A stretch of 64,000 nucleotides of DNA from NCBI RefSeq assembly GCF_017352155.2, contig NZ_CP084320.1, forward strand, positions 97,706-161,705, in the 5' to 3' direction. The notes under the pieces were generated by a model. It saw only the letters and a program-made list of their open reading frames with translations. It searched no databases and had not been told where the DNA came from. Positions 26,839 through 36,217 of this stretch are shown here, one piece after another. A program made the position numbers and the translations under genes. How positions within the stretch are numbered: position 1 is the first letter of the stretch; every line of letters starts with the position of its first letter. Origin of the DNA: Haloterrigena alkaliphila (GTDB lineage: Archaea; Halobacteriota; Halobacteria; Halobacteriales; Natrialbaceae).

Positions 26839-28302
26839 ATGTCGGTTACTGACCGCATCATCGAGGGGTTCAAGGCGACGCTGGGCGGGCGCATCGTCAG
26901 CAACGTCGCCAACGGGCTGTTGATGCTGGTGCTCGCTCGGGTGCTGTTGACGCCCGACGAGTACGGACTCCTCTATCTCGTCATCTCGATCATCGCCATC
27001 GTGCAACTGGTCGCCGACCTCGGCCTCGCGCGCTCGGCCGCCCGCTACGTCTCCGAACACAAGGAGTCGGCGCCGTCGACGGTCCCGTTCATCCTGCGAA
27101 CGTCGATCCGATACCGGCTGGCGCTGATCGGGACCGTCGTCGTGGCGCTCGTCCTCGGGCGGGATCTCATCGCCGGCGTCCTCGACGAGCCGGAACTATC
27201 GAGCCTGCTGCTGATCGGGGCGCTCTACATGGTCTTCCAGTCGATGTACGCCTACTACCTGACGATCTTCCAGGGATTCAACCGCGTGGACCTGAGCGCG
27301 GCGATCGAGGTCATCAACAACGTCACCCGGCTGGTGTTCGTCGTCGCGCTGGCGGCGCTCGGACTGGGCGTGGCCGGCGCGATGTTCGGCTACGTGGTCG
27401 GGGCGATCCTCGGGGCGGTCGTCGGCTCGGTCTTTCTCTACCGTCGCTACCGGAGCTACGACGACGGCGGCGGCGATCGATCGCTCCGGAACCGGATCCT
27501 GAAGTACAGCGTCCCGCTGACGGCGACCAACAGCGCGACGATGATCGACAACCGCCTCGACACGATCCTCGTCGCGTACTTCGTCAACCCGGTCGCGGTC
27601 AGTTACTACGTTCTCAGTAAACAGATCTCCGAGTTCGTCCTGGTGCCGGCGACCTCGCTGGGCTTCTCGGTCTCGCCGACCTACGGCGAGCAGAAAGCCA
27701 ACGACTCGCTCGAGCAGGCGGCCCGGATCTACGAGACGACGCTCGAGTACGTGTTCCTGCTGTACGTTCCGGCCGCGGTCGGGATCGTCCTGGTCGCGGA
27801 GCCGGCGCTGACGCTGATCTTCGGCTCGGCGTACGCGGGGGCGGCCCCCGTCTTGCAGGTGTTCGCCGTCTACCTGGTCTTCCACGCCGTGACGAAGGTG
27901 ACGACCAACGGCCTCGACTACCTGGGGCGGGCGAACGCGCGGGCGGTCGCGAGGGGGTCGACGGCGATCGCCAACGCCGGGCTCAACGTCGTCTTGATCC
28001 CGATCTACGGCGCGGCGGGGGCGGCCATCGCGACGGTCATCACCTTCGGTATCTACACGCTGGCCAACGTCTACGTGATGCACAGCGAACTCTCGCTCGA
28101 CCTCGTCCGGATCGCTCGATCCCTCGTCCTGACGGCCGCGATCGGCGGCGCGATGGGACTCGGCGTGTTGGTTCTGGTGCCCTACGCCTCGAGCGTTCCG
28201 GCGTTGGTCGGCGTGATCGGCGCGGGCGTCGCTATCTGGGGCGTGCTGGTGACGGTAAGCGGGATGATCGATCCCAGAGAAACGATCGCACAGCTGACCT
28301 GA
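26839..28302 (+). CDS. Wzx-type oligosaccharide flippase
   Basis: A 487-residue polytopic protein with about 12-14 helices, of the polysaccharide-transporter (MOP) superfamily. It opens with TLGGRIVSNVANGLLMLVLA and contains LTATNSATMIDNRLDTILVA, typical of RfbX/Wzx/AglR proteins. It would flip lipid-linked oligosaccharides to the outer face for N-glycosylation or exopolysaccharide assembly. It lies between two members of the beta-helix family and faces the second convergently with only 21 bases between stops. Confidence 0.88.
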   Translation: MSVTDRIIEGFKATLGGRIVSNVANGLLMLVLARVLLTPDEYGLLYLVISIIAIVQLVADLGLARSAARYVSEHKESAPSTVPFILRTSIRYRLALIGTVVVALVLGRDLIAGVLDEPELSSLLLIGALYMVFQSMYAYYLTIFQGFNRVDLSAAIEVINNVTRLVFVVALAALGLGVAGAMFGYVVGAILGAVVGSVFLYRRYRSYDDGGGDRSLRNRILKYSVPLTATNSATMIDNRLDTILVAYFVNPVAVSYYVLSKQISEFVLVPATSLGFSVSPTYGEQKANDSLEQAARIYETTLEYVFLLYVPAAVGIVLVAEPALTLIFGSAYAGAAPVLQVFAVYLVFHAVTKVTTNGLDYLGRANARAVARGSTAIANAGLNVVLIPIYGAAGAAIATVITFGIYTLANVYVMHSELSLDLVRIARSLVLTAAIGGAMGLGVLVLVPYASSVPALVGVIGAGVAIWGVLVTVSGMIDPRETIAQLT

Positions 28303-28323
28303 GCGTCGCCGTCCGTCGGCCGA

Positions 28324-30354
28324 TTACTGTTCGCGAGCGTTGTACTGGACGTCGACGTTCGCGTCGCCGCGGAGCGTGAACTTCTCGACGTTGCCGCTGA
28401 ACCAGTAGGCGTCGAGCCAGTTGCCGGCGACGCCGCGAACGGCCCGGCCCTCGATGACGTCGTCGTCGTCGAGCGTCGCGCCGCGGAAGGTGGATTCGAC
28501 GACCGCGCCGCTGGCCTCGAAGGAGTAGGCGCTGGGCTCCTCGACGTCGGTGCCGTCGATGACGATCGCGTGGGGGAGCAGTTCGTGCTCGCCGTAGTCG
28601 TTCGGATCGATGGACTCGCCGTCGAGGCTGATCTCGGCCTCGCCGTCGATGATCGTGACGTCGGTCAGCGCACCCGAGAATCGGAAGGTCTGGGAGTCGT
28701 CGGTGACCGAACTCTGGACCGTCGATCCCGAGATCGTCGTGGCGTCGTTTTCCGGCGCGTTCGTCCCCTCGAGTTCGATCGTCCCGTCGACCGAAATCTC
28801 GAAACTCGTCGGCACTCCCTGGCCCTCGACCGTGAGGGTGTGGGGGAGGTCGACGCCGTAGTCGGCGGGATCGACCGGTTCGTCGTTGACGGAGACGGTC
28901 GCCGGGCCGTCGACGGTGAGTTCCGTGACGTCGCCCGAAAAGCGGAAGGCGTCCCGCCAGTCCGCGACGACGCCGTGGACGCTCCCGTCCTCGACCTCGT
29001 CGTCGGGGTCGATCGACGCGCCCCGGTAGTTCGACCGTTCGACCTCGCCGTCGACGGTGAACTCGTAGCGCGTGACGTCCGCGGCCGAGCCGTCGACCAG
29101 GAGGAAGTTCTCGAGGACGTCGTCGAACTGGTCGGGATCGACTTCGATCCCGTTGACCCGGACCGTCGCCGAGCCGTCGACGCTCAGCCGTTCGATTTCG
29201 CCCTCGAACCGCCACGCGTCGCGGTGGTCGGCCACGGTGCCCGACGCGCGGGTGCCGTCGACGTCGGCCGCCGCGTCGATCGTCGCGCCCTCGTCGGTAC
29301 TCGGTTCGACCGCGTCGCTGACGACGAACTCGTAGCTCGTCGCGTCGCTCGTTCCGGCGCCGTCGACGACGACGACGTTGGAGAGCTGGTCGTCCGTGGC
29401 GTTCCCGCTGAACGCGTCGCCCACCGCGGCCTCCTCGGCGGAGGTCGGGACGCCGTCGGGGATCGAGAGGTCGGGGTTGCGCCCGGCGCTCGAGGCGTCG
29501 ACGTTGCCCTGCGTGCCGCCGGAGATTGCCCCCCCGTCGAGGGAGACCGAACCGCCGTTGTGGGTGAGCACCGCCGCGTGGTAGTCGCCGGCGGCGAAGT
29601 GGCAGTCCTCGACGGTGCAGCCGCCGGGGTTCCAGACCCAGAGCGGGCGCCCGGAGTTCTCGTTGTAGTTGCCCCAGCTGCCGTACTCGGTCGAGTAGTC
29701 CGTGTTGTCGTTGTACGCGACGCAGTCGACGAGCGTGTCGTTCGGATCGGCGGCCCGGAACGTCGTGACGCCGTTGTTCTTGCCGAAACAGCGTTCCCAC
29801 GTGATCGACCCGCCCGTGGCGCTGTTGGAACAGTACCACCCGTTGTTCGGGTAGCCCTGCACGTTACACTCGCGGAAGACCACGTTCGCGCTGGCGATGT
29901 TGTGGTAGAAAATGCCACCGGGGCCGTGAACGAAGTCGGCGCCGGATTTGTTGGCGCCGTCGCCGATGTAGATGTTCTCGAACTCGACGGTGCCCCTCGG
30001 TGCGGTGATCGAGAAGATGAACCCGTCGCCCTGATAGAGGCCCTTGATCCCGATGTTACGGACCGTCGCCGCACCCTCGACGATGAACGTGATGCCGTTC
30101 CCGTTCGAGACGTCGACGAGTTTGTTTTCGTACGTCTCGTTACCGATCCGGATAACCTGTCCTCGCGCCCGGATCGTCTCGTACTCCTCGTTCGCGCTCG
30201 CACTCGTACTAAATGCTGCAGCCGCGGTCGTCGCACCTGCCAGCTTCATATACGAACGTCGACCGAGTAATCTATTATTACTGCCTTCGGCCGCCGGCTG
30301 CTCTTCGCTGCCGACGAGCCGATCGTCATCCGAAACCGAAGGGTCGCGTGCCAT
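28324..30354 (-). CDS. Tat-exported beta-helix protein with four C-terminal modules (member B)
   Basis: A 676-residue paralogue of the protein at 24412. Start MARDPSVSDDDRL, Tat motif GRRSYMKLAGATTAAAAFS, then a beta-helix (about 60-310) with NISIGIKG-like strand repeats (VRNIGIKGLY, VEFENIYIGDG, VVFRECNVQG). The linker PTSAEEAAVG is followed by four modules with YEFTVDGEVERS, FRFSGDVTEL and VDPADYG, ending GDANVDVQYNAREQ. The four modules align one-to-one in order with those of member A, so the pair arose by whole-gene duplication. Exported and probably associated with surface glycan. No catalytic residues identified. Confidence 0.8.
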   Translation of the reverse strand: MARDPSVSDDDRLVGSEEQPAAEGSNNRLLGRRSYMKLAGATTAAAAFSTSASANEEYETIRARGQVIRIGNETYENKLVDVSNGNGITFIVEGAATVRNIGIKGLYQGDGFIFSITAPRGTVEFENIYIGDGANKSGADFVHGPGGIFYHNIASANVVFRECNVQGYPNNGWYCSNSATGGSITWERCFGKNNGVTTFRAADPNDTLVDCVAYNDNTDYSTEYGSWGNYNENSGRPLWVWNPGGCTVEDCHFAAGDYHAAVLTHNGGSVSLDGGAISGGTQGNVDASSAGRNPDLSIPDGVPTSAEEAAVGDAFSGNATDDQLSNVVVVDGAGTSDATSYEFVVSDAVEPSTDEGATIDAAADVDGTRASGTVADHRDAWRFEGEIERLSVDGSATVRVNGIEVDPDQFDDVLENFLLVDGSAADVTRYEFTVDGEVERSNYRGASIDPDDEVEDGSVHGVVADWRDAFRFSGDVTELTVDGPATVSVNDEPVDPADYGVDLPHTLTVEGQGVPTSFEISVDGTIELEGTNAPENDATTISGSTVQSSVTDDSQTFRFSGALTDVTIIDGEAEISLDGESIDPNDYGEHELLPHAIVIDGTDVEEPSAYSFEASGAVVESTFRGATLDDDDVIEGRAVRGVAGNWLDAYWFSGNVEKFTLRGDANVDVQYNAREQ

Positions 30355-30783
30355 GCAATCGGGTAATCAAACACTACCACCATAAACTTTCTCCTCAAAG
30401 ACATTTAAAATTTACAGAGAATATATATTCACTGAATTCAACTAGAAGAACTATCTCTATTATTACACGAAATATTATATTACGTATGCAGGCCGGAGCG
30501 GGTCGGGTAATATTATATTACACCGGTAAACAGCTCTCAGACGGTTGATTGAACGGTACCGCGACAGCCCGAACCGGCCGGTAATATCTCATTACTACCC
30601 GATTTCGACCCGCTCCGGTGAGGGGGACGGTGACTGGAAACTGACTCGAGGCCGTCCGTCCGGCAGCTCACCGATCGACCGGCGCCGATCACGGACGTGA
30701 CTAGACTGCTTCGATCGACTGTCGGGAAAAGCAGACGGTCGTGTCGCGAAGAACGCGCGGCGTCGAGTGGATTCGAATCGGTC
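30355..30783. other. Upstream region of member B, AT-rich then GC-rich
   Basis: Bases 30385-30535 are AT-rich (the promoter region of member B), with ATTATATTA repeated at about 30475 and 30513. The remainder is GC-rich with no supported gene. Confidence 0.45.
30382..30390 (-). promoter_or_regulatory. AAAGTTTAT promoter box, member B
   Basis: On the minus strand AGAAAGTTTATGG ends 27 bases before the ATG at 30354, implying a leaderless mRNA. A further upstream element, TTCTCTGTAAATTTTAAAT, is matched upstream of member C. Confidence 0.6.
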
Positions 30784-30896
30784 GCGTCAGCGGGAGTGGA
30801 GGGGAGTCGCGTCAGCGGAGGTGGAGGGCCCGCGTCAGCGGGGAACGGAGGGGGTGGAGGCGTCAGCGGGAGCGTGGGGAGGGGAACCGTCAGCGG
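30784..30896 (+). repeat. G-rich degenerate tandem repeat
   Basis: CGTCAGCGG recurs at 30785, 30810, 30833, 30861 and 30888, spaced 23-28 bases and separated by G-runs such as GGAGTGGAGGGGAG. The array lies just past the stop of member C (minus strand). The G-runs could form quadruplexes, or the transcript's C-rich strand could affect termination (inference). Confidence 0.7.
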
Positions 30897-30929
30897 GGTT
30901 GGGGGTGGTCAGGGAGGTGTGTCGCGGGG

Positions 30930-31871
30930 TCAGTTGCCGCCGGTCGCGGCTTCTTCGGGGCTAGTGGGCGTTCCCGCGGGGATGAACGCCAGGGGATCGG
31001 TGCCCGAGTCGCCCTCGAGTCGGACGGTCGAGCCGGCGGTCTCGCTGATGCCGGCCGCCTGGTCGTAGTCGGTGTTCCGGAGGACGACGTCGGTCCCCTG
31101 GCCGTTCGCACCAGCGACGACGGCGGTGTGGTTGCCGTTCATGCTGATCTGGCAGTCCTCGATCTCGATCGTCCCGGGGGCCCAGGCCCAGATACCGCGG
31201 CCTTCGTAGCCTTCCTCGTCGACGAGGACGCTCGAGTTCGTCACCTTGCTGCCCTCGGTCGCGAGGCGGAAGTGGGAGACGCGGCAGTTGGCGGCGAAAC
31301 AGCTATCGATGTGGATCGTGCCGCCGCCGTTGGAGCCGGGCGAGGACCCGTAGACAGCGTTGTCGGCGAATCCCTGAATGTTGACGTTGCGGAGATCGAC
31401 GTGACCGGAGTGTTTGGGGTCGACCCAGAAGGCGGTCTGCCCGTGGCCGGTCGAGCGCCCGTTGCGCCCGTCGGACCCGTCGCCGAGGTAGACGTTCTCG
31501 ACGGTACTCGAGCCGCCGGTGTCGGAGATGGCGAACGTCGCGGTGCCGGCACCGGAGACGTTCTTGCCCTTGAAGCCGATGTTTCGGATCGTCCAGTCGC
31601 TACCCTGGGTAGTGATCGAGATGTCACCGCCGGTGGTCATGTCGATCAGTTTGTTCTCCCAGGTCTCACCGTCGGCGACGGTCAGCGACTGGCCGGCGGC
31701 TTCGATGACTTCGTAGTCGCCCTGCGCGGCAACCGTACCGGCTGCGCCCAGCGACGTCACCGCGGCGGCGGCCGCGGCAACCGAGCGCACGTAGTTGCGG
31801 CGGCTTAATCCGTCGCTACGGCCTGTAGTCGGCGTTGTGTCCGTTTCGGACGTCCGGGGGTTCTGCGCCAT
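30930..31871 (-). CDS. Tat-exported beta-helix protein without modules (member C)
   Basis: A 313-residue protein. Start MAQNPRTSETDTTP, Tat motif LSRRNYVRSVAAAAAAV with an AQG-type cleavage site. The rest is a beta-helix homologous to members A and B: ETWENKLIDM, WTIRNIGFKGKNV, STVENVYLGDGS and HVDLRNVNIQGFADN. It ends at TPTSPEEAATGGN, the exact linker that joins helix and modules in A and B, so it is the helix part alone. A cleanly placed stop suggests a natural short form, not random truncation. The ATG at 31871 is chosen by position of the promoter box and Tat motif. Confidence 0.8.
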   Translation of the reverse strand: MAQNPRTSETDTTPTTGRSDGLSRRNYVRSVAAAAAAVTSLGAAGTVAAQGDYEVIEAAGQSLTVADGETWENKLIDMTTGGDISITTQGSDWTIRNIGFKGKNVSGAGTATFAISDTGGSSTVENVYLGDGSDGRNGRSTGHGQTAFWVDPKHSGHVDLRNVNIQGFADNAVYGSSPGSNGGGTIHIDSCFAANCRVSHFRLATEGSKVTNSSVLVDEEGYEGRGIWAWAPGTIEIEDCQISMNGNHTAVVAGANGQGTDVVLRNTDYDQAAGISETAGSTVRLEGDSGTDPLAFIPAGTPTSPEEAATGGN

Positions 31872-31898
31872 ACACTTGCGTAACCTGGGCTTACACTC

Positions 31899-31907
31899 AT
31901 AAACTTT
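31899..31907 (-). promoter_or_regulatory. AAAGTTTAT promoter box, member C
   Basis: On the minus strand AAAAGTTTATGAGTG ends 27 bases before the ATG at 31871. TATTCTGTAAATTTAATC lies further upstream, similar to the element before member B. Confidence 0.6.
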
Positions 31908-32527
31908 TCCTTGGTATAATTGATTAAATTTACAGAATATATTTCTAGCGGTGCAAAACAAGACAGAATGTATGGGAGTTCTATCAGGATACTATGAACG
32001 AAACCGGGCACAATACCACCTCGAGTAACCTCTTTTTCTCCCGATAAATACGTTATTACTTCGGCTGTCAGGCGCTGTCCCTGTGGATATGCCCTCGACA
32101 GGGGATCGCGCCGGGGCCGCCCCGATACGGGTGTCGTTCGTCGGGTCGACCGCTCGAGTCGGTGGTCGTCGTTCCACTCGCGGCCGACGCCGACGTGCGT
32201 AGCTGGCGGTCGGGTCGCGCGACTCGAGCGCTCGCGGTCGAACCGAGCCGACGACCGCAGTGGCCGACGATTTAAAGAGAGTAACGCGCACGCGAGGCTC
32301 GCTCGTGACGGTCGACATCGTGACCGCGTCGGCGTCGGCCGCGGCCCGAATCCGATCGTGATTTCGACGACTCGGCGTCACGGACGTGTCGCGGTCGCCG
32401 TGTGACTGCTTCGCGACGGACGCGATGGCGGCGTTCCGGGCCGGTATCGTCGCGGCTCGAGGCGTCGTCACTCCGCCGTTCGAAACCCGCGAATCGAAAA
32501 GACCGGAGCGCTGCCGCCGGGGACCGC
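31908..32527. other. Gene-free stretch
   Basis: About 620 bp. The first 130 bases are AT-rich and hold the member C promoter region. The remainder is GC-rich with only Arg-rich shadow frames. Confidence 0.4.
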
Positions 32528-34318
32528 TTATTCGGCTCCTTCGACGTCGTACAGCTGGAACTCGTCGTTCGAGACCACCTTGTCCGCGCCGTCGTAGGTC
32601 TCGAGTTCCTCAAGGGACTCCCTGTCGTAGTTGAGTTCCTCGTAGACCTGGAACTCGCGGACGCGGTCGAAGTTCGTGACGGCGAAGTAGTAGCTGACGT
32701 CGTGATAGGCCCTATCGTACTCGCCGGAACCGAACGCCTCTTCATCGATGGTGCCGCTGGCGGTCCGCGCCGCGGTCGGACTGTCCTCGCCTTCCACCCC
32801 CTTGATACCGTGGTCGAACCGGAACGGATCGTACCCCATGCCGACGAGCGGCCTGTCGACGTCGCCGTGTGTTAGCGCCGTTTCGTAGCCGCTCATCTGT
32901 TCGTTGGTAACGTGCTGGGTGGGGCTGTAGATGATCGGCGAGGCGAACACCGTCATCAGGCCGAGTACGAGACAGGTCCCCAGGAGCACCCCAGCCACGG
33001 TGTTACTCGCCGGTCTCGACACCAGGTTCGAGAGTCCCCCGAAGCCGTAGGCCAGGGCGATGCCGGCCAGGATCGTCAGGACGACGTAGATGAAGCCGAC
33101 CTGGCGGAACGCCATGGTCGGCGTTCCCACGAAGTAGAGGACGAACATGCCGGTCAACGGGACGAGTCCGAAGGAGAGGTAGTTGACGAACGGTCTCGTC
33201 TCGGAATCGAGCCGGCTCCGACCGAGCCACACCAACAGGAGGAAGACGCCCACGATCAGGCCGACGACCGTGGCGGCTAAGAACATCTTCACGAACAGTT
33301 CGCCGAGGCTCCCGCCGATTTCCGTGAGCGAGGTCCCGCGCTGGTCGACTTCGGCGCCACCGCCGATGTCTTCGGTCAGGACGCCGACGACGAGACCGGT
33401 GAGCGCGTCCCTGAACCGTTCGTTGCTCACCGCCCAGATCGCGAAGAGGCCGCCGAGAACGACCGTGTGGGCGTACATGGTCGGATGATCGAGAACCGGG
33501 TGATCGCTGAATTGACGGCGAGCGAAGTACTGGACGACGCTGATCGCGCCGATCAGAATGACGACGTTGACCATCTGCTGGGGGTGGACCAGCAGGAGGC
33601 CGATCCCGGTGAGGTAGATGAGGGCGCTAAACGGCGAGAGGCCGAAGGGGAGTCGCTCGATCGTCGCCCGCCGACGGAGATACGCGATGGCGGCGAAGAT
33701 GACGACGGGGACCATGAAGAGCGCGTTCGAGTTCGTGTGAATCCCCATGTGCGTCGCGACGTTGTTTATCGGCAACACCATCCAGGAGACGATTGCGGCG
33801 AGTCCGACCGCCGCGTCGGTGCCGGTGATCTCCCGAACGGTCAGCGGGATAAAGATCAGGAACGGCACGAACAGGACGACCATCCCGAACAGGAGGCCGC
33901 GTTCGATGGGGACGCCGCCGACGTAGTGAAAGACCGTCGCGATCGTGTGTATCGCCGGGTAGAACAGCTGGTGAGGGGCCATTTCGCTGGCGATGATGTC
34001 TCGCGTCCAGCCCAGATGTGTGAGCGCGTCACCCATCCCGGCGAAGTGATAGTTCCTGATCACCGGGAGACTGATGATCGACGTCACCGTCATCCCGCCG
34101 AGCGCGATACCGAACGCCTGCTCGCGGCCGCGGCAGGTCAGCGCCGTCGCGACGGCGATCGCGAGCCCCAGCGCGAAGCCGAACCACGTTATCAGTGGCG
34201 TCCCCGCGTATATCGACGGCTCGTAGCTGGTCGCAGGGTTCGCTCTCGCGACGAGGATTCCGAGCGCGACCGCGAGGAATCCGACAGCAACCGTGACGTT
34301 GAATGTCGACCGTTTCAT
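32528..34318 (-). CDS. Polytopic GT-C-like membrane protein
   Basis: A 596-residue protein with about 12-14 helices and a soluble C-terminal domain of about 120 residues ending YDVEGAE. The pattern (MGDALTHLGWTRDI in the first large loop, then PHQLFYPAIHTI) resembles GT-C glycosyltransferases that use lipid-linked sugars, in which an acidic residue in the first loop is catalytic. The ATG at 34318 follows a GAGAG ribosome-site-like sequence and begins just before the first helix; the frame is open to 34381. Its place among glycan genes supports a transferase or polymerase role. Family assignment is tentative. Confidence 0.65.
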   Translation of the reverse strand: MKRSTFNVTVAVGFLAVALGILVARANPATSYEPSIYAGTPLITWFGFALGLAIAVATALTCRGREQAFGIALGGMTVTSIISLPVIRNYHFAGMGDALTHLGWTRDIIASEMAPHQLFYPAIHTIATVFHYVGGVPIERGLLFGMVVLFVPFLIFIPLTVREITGTDAAVGLAAIVSWMVLPINNVATHMGIHTNSNALFMVPVVIFAAIAYLRRRATIERLPFGLSPFSALIYLTGIGLLLVHPQQMVNVVILIGAISVVQYFARRQFSDHPVLDHPTMYAHTVVLGGLFAIWAVSNERFRDALTGLVVGVLTEDIGGGAEVDQRGTSLTEIGGSLGELFVKMFLAATVVGLIVGVFLLLVWLGRSRLDSETRPFVNYLSFGLVPLTGMFVLYFVGTPTMAFRQVGFIYVVLTILAGIALAYGFGGLSNLVSRPASNTVAGVLLGTCLVLGLMTVFASPIIYSPTQHVTNEQMSGYETALTHGDVDRPLVGMGYDPFRFDHGIKGVEGEDSPTAARTASGTIDEEAFGSGEYDRAYHDVSYYFAVTNFDRVREFQVYEELNYDRESLEELETYDGADKVVSNDEFQLYDVEGAE

Positions 34319-34775
34319 ACTCTCTCGTAGCGAGCGTTGTCCGGTCCAGTGTCGATACGCATATCTCGCCCGAAGAATCATCGATCCCGACGTTTGTTAT
34401 ACGGCTCCTATTCGCCAGAACCGTCGACGGGGGCGTCCCCCGTGCGCCGATCGTTGATACTCCGCCCCTTCCGACCGTTCGATCCGGTTTCGGTCGGGCT
34501 CGAGTCGCTCGAGTAACCGCCGACCAACGGCGGGACCGCGATCGCCGATTGTGGCGTCGTCGGCTGCCCTACGGCCCGCGACCGTGGTTACGTCGTCGGG
34601 AGAAGCGACGCCACGGCCCAAGGGTAGGTACGACCTACCGTTCGATACCGTTCGATATGCATTGATTTCCCAATTTCCGAACGATCAACAGTTCTGATGG
34701 TTTTTTGTATTCGTTCGTGGTTCGTCGACTCGACAGCCAACAGTGCGTGCAGCAGGACCTCACTTCGATTCAGCT
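34319..34775. other. Gene-free stretch between divergent genes
   Basis: A 457-bp divergent intergenic region. A T-rich patch near 34690-34710 may include the promoter of the PP-loop gene. No gene is supported. Confidence 0.4.
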
Positions 34776-36083
34776 ATGTCATCCATCGTTATCGACCGCG
34801 TCAGCGCCGACGGTACGACCCTCGAGTGCGACGTCCGCACCTCCGCGGATCTCGAGCGGTTCTTCACCGACGAATCGTTCCGAACCGAGTACGACGTCCC
34901 GATCGACGACGTCCCCGAGGGGATCCTCGCGATTCCGGTCCTCGCCCAGGTCTGCCCCGTCGCGTGGGCCAACGGGGCCGACGTCTACGTCGACGAGGTC
35001 GACGAGACGTTCGCCGCGGGCCTCGAGGAGGTCAAAGCGTCGCTGTGTTCGATGCACGACTTCCTCGAGGGCGGGACGCTCTACGCGAAGGAGACGACCG
35101 CCGTCGAACCGGATGCCAGCGGGGAGAGCGGTCTGCTCTTCACCGGCGGTGTCGACTCGACGTGTTCGTACGTCCGCAACCGCGACGCGGAGCCGACCCT
35201 GATCAGCATCCGGGGCTGGACGATCTCGCCCACCTCGGACGACGACGAGAACTGGGCGGCCCTCCGCGACCGCGTCACCGCTTTCGCCGACGGTCACGGC
35301 CTCGAGACGGCGTTCGTCGAGTCGAACATGCTCTCCTTCCTCGCTCACCCGATGTTGCTGGCCCACTACAAGCGATACGTCGACGGCGCGTGGTACAGCT
35401 CCGTCGGGCACGGGCTCGGCTTGCTCGGCCTCTGTGCGCCGATGGCCTACGCGCGGGGCATGGAGGACCTCTACGTCGCCGCGACCCACTGGGAGGGGAT
35501 CGACCTCGAGTGGGGGTCGCGTCCCGACGTCGACGACCACGTCAGGTGGACGGGCACTCTGTGTCGCCACGACTCCTACGACCTGACCCGACAGGAGCGG
35601 GTCGACGCCATCGCCGACTACGTCCGCGAGGAGGAGCCGAATCTCCAGTTACAGACGTGTAACGACCGGATGGACGGCAACTGCGGCGAGTGTGAGAAGT
35701 GTTATCGGACCGCCGTCGGCCTGCGGCTGTCGGGGCTCGATCCGACGGACCACGGCTATCCGTTCGACGACGAGGACTACTCCGAGATCCGGGCCGCCCT
35801 CGAGGAGGGCCGGTGGGTGCTCGGTCAGGACGAGAAGTACATGTGGGAAGACATCCGCGGGCGCACGCAGGAGACGGAGCCCACCTCTCCGGCGGAGGCG
35901 GCGTTCTTCGAGTGGCTCGACGGCGTCGATCTCGACGAACTCGTCGCCGAGTCGGAACCGCCGCTGTCTCACCGTCTTCTCCGCGCGGGCGCGCGAAACA
36001 CTCCGGCGAGCGTCTACAACGCCGTCTATCCCGCCTGGACGACGGCGAAGTCGGGGCTGCGCCGCGTTCGGTCCGACCGGTAA
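34776..36083 (+). CDS. PP-loop ATP pyrophosphatase with C-terminal zinc-type cysteine cluster
   Basis: A 435-residue protein. The N-type ATP-pyrophosphatase motif is TGGVDS at 123-128 (SGGxDS signature). Near residues 295-311 a C-x8-C-x2-C-x2-C cluster (CNDRMDGNCGECEKC) resembles the zinc site of QueC-type enzymes. Members adenylate a carbonyl or carboxyl group to activate it for attack by nitrogen or sulfur. It lies among glycan genes and far from any queuosine/archaeosine genes, so modification of a sugar or small metabolite is more likely (inference). The ATG at 34776 is preferred to 34743. Confidence 0.75.
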   Translation: MSSIVIDRVSADGTTLECDVRTSADLERFFTDESFRTEYDVPIDDVPEGILAIPVLAQVCPVAWANGADVYVDEVDETFAAGLEEVKASLCSMHDFLEGGTLYAKETTAVEPDASGESGLLFTGGVDSTCSYVRNRDAEPTLISIRGWTISPTSDDDENWAALRDRVTAFADGHGLETAFVESNMLSFLAHPMLLAHYKRYVDGAWYSSVGHGLGLLGLCAPMAYARGMEDLYVAATHWEGIDLEWGSRPDVDDHVRWTGTLCRHDSYDLTRQERVDAIADYVREEEPNLQLQTCNDRMDGNCGECEKCYRTAVGLRLSGLDPTDHGYPFDDEDYSEIRAALEEGRWVLGQDEKYMWEDIRGRTQETEPTSPAEAAFFEWLDGVDLDELVAESEPPLSHRLLRAGARNTPASVYNAVYPAWTTAKSGLRRVRSDR

Positions 36084-36217
36084 CGCCCGTGGTCGGCGGG
36101 AGCGGCCGTGGCAGCCGCTCCGGACCGTTCGCGGTGGCCGGTCGCCACCGCGGTCGCCTCGCTGCGGAGTGGTGAGCGCCGTCGCAAAACCGCACCCCTA
36201 CCCGGGGATCGACCGAA

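Noticed and set aside
31992..32471. 159-codon minus-strand frame
   Set aside because: Composition is Arg/Thr/Ser-rich and unlike the acidic proteins of this genome.
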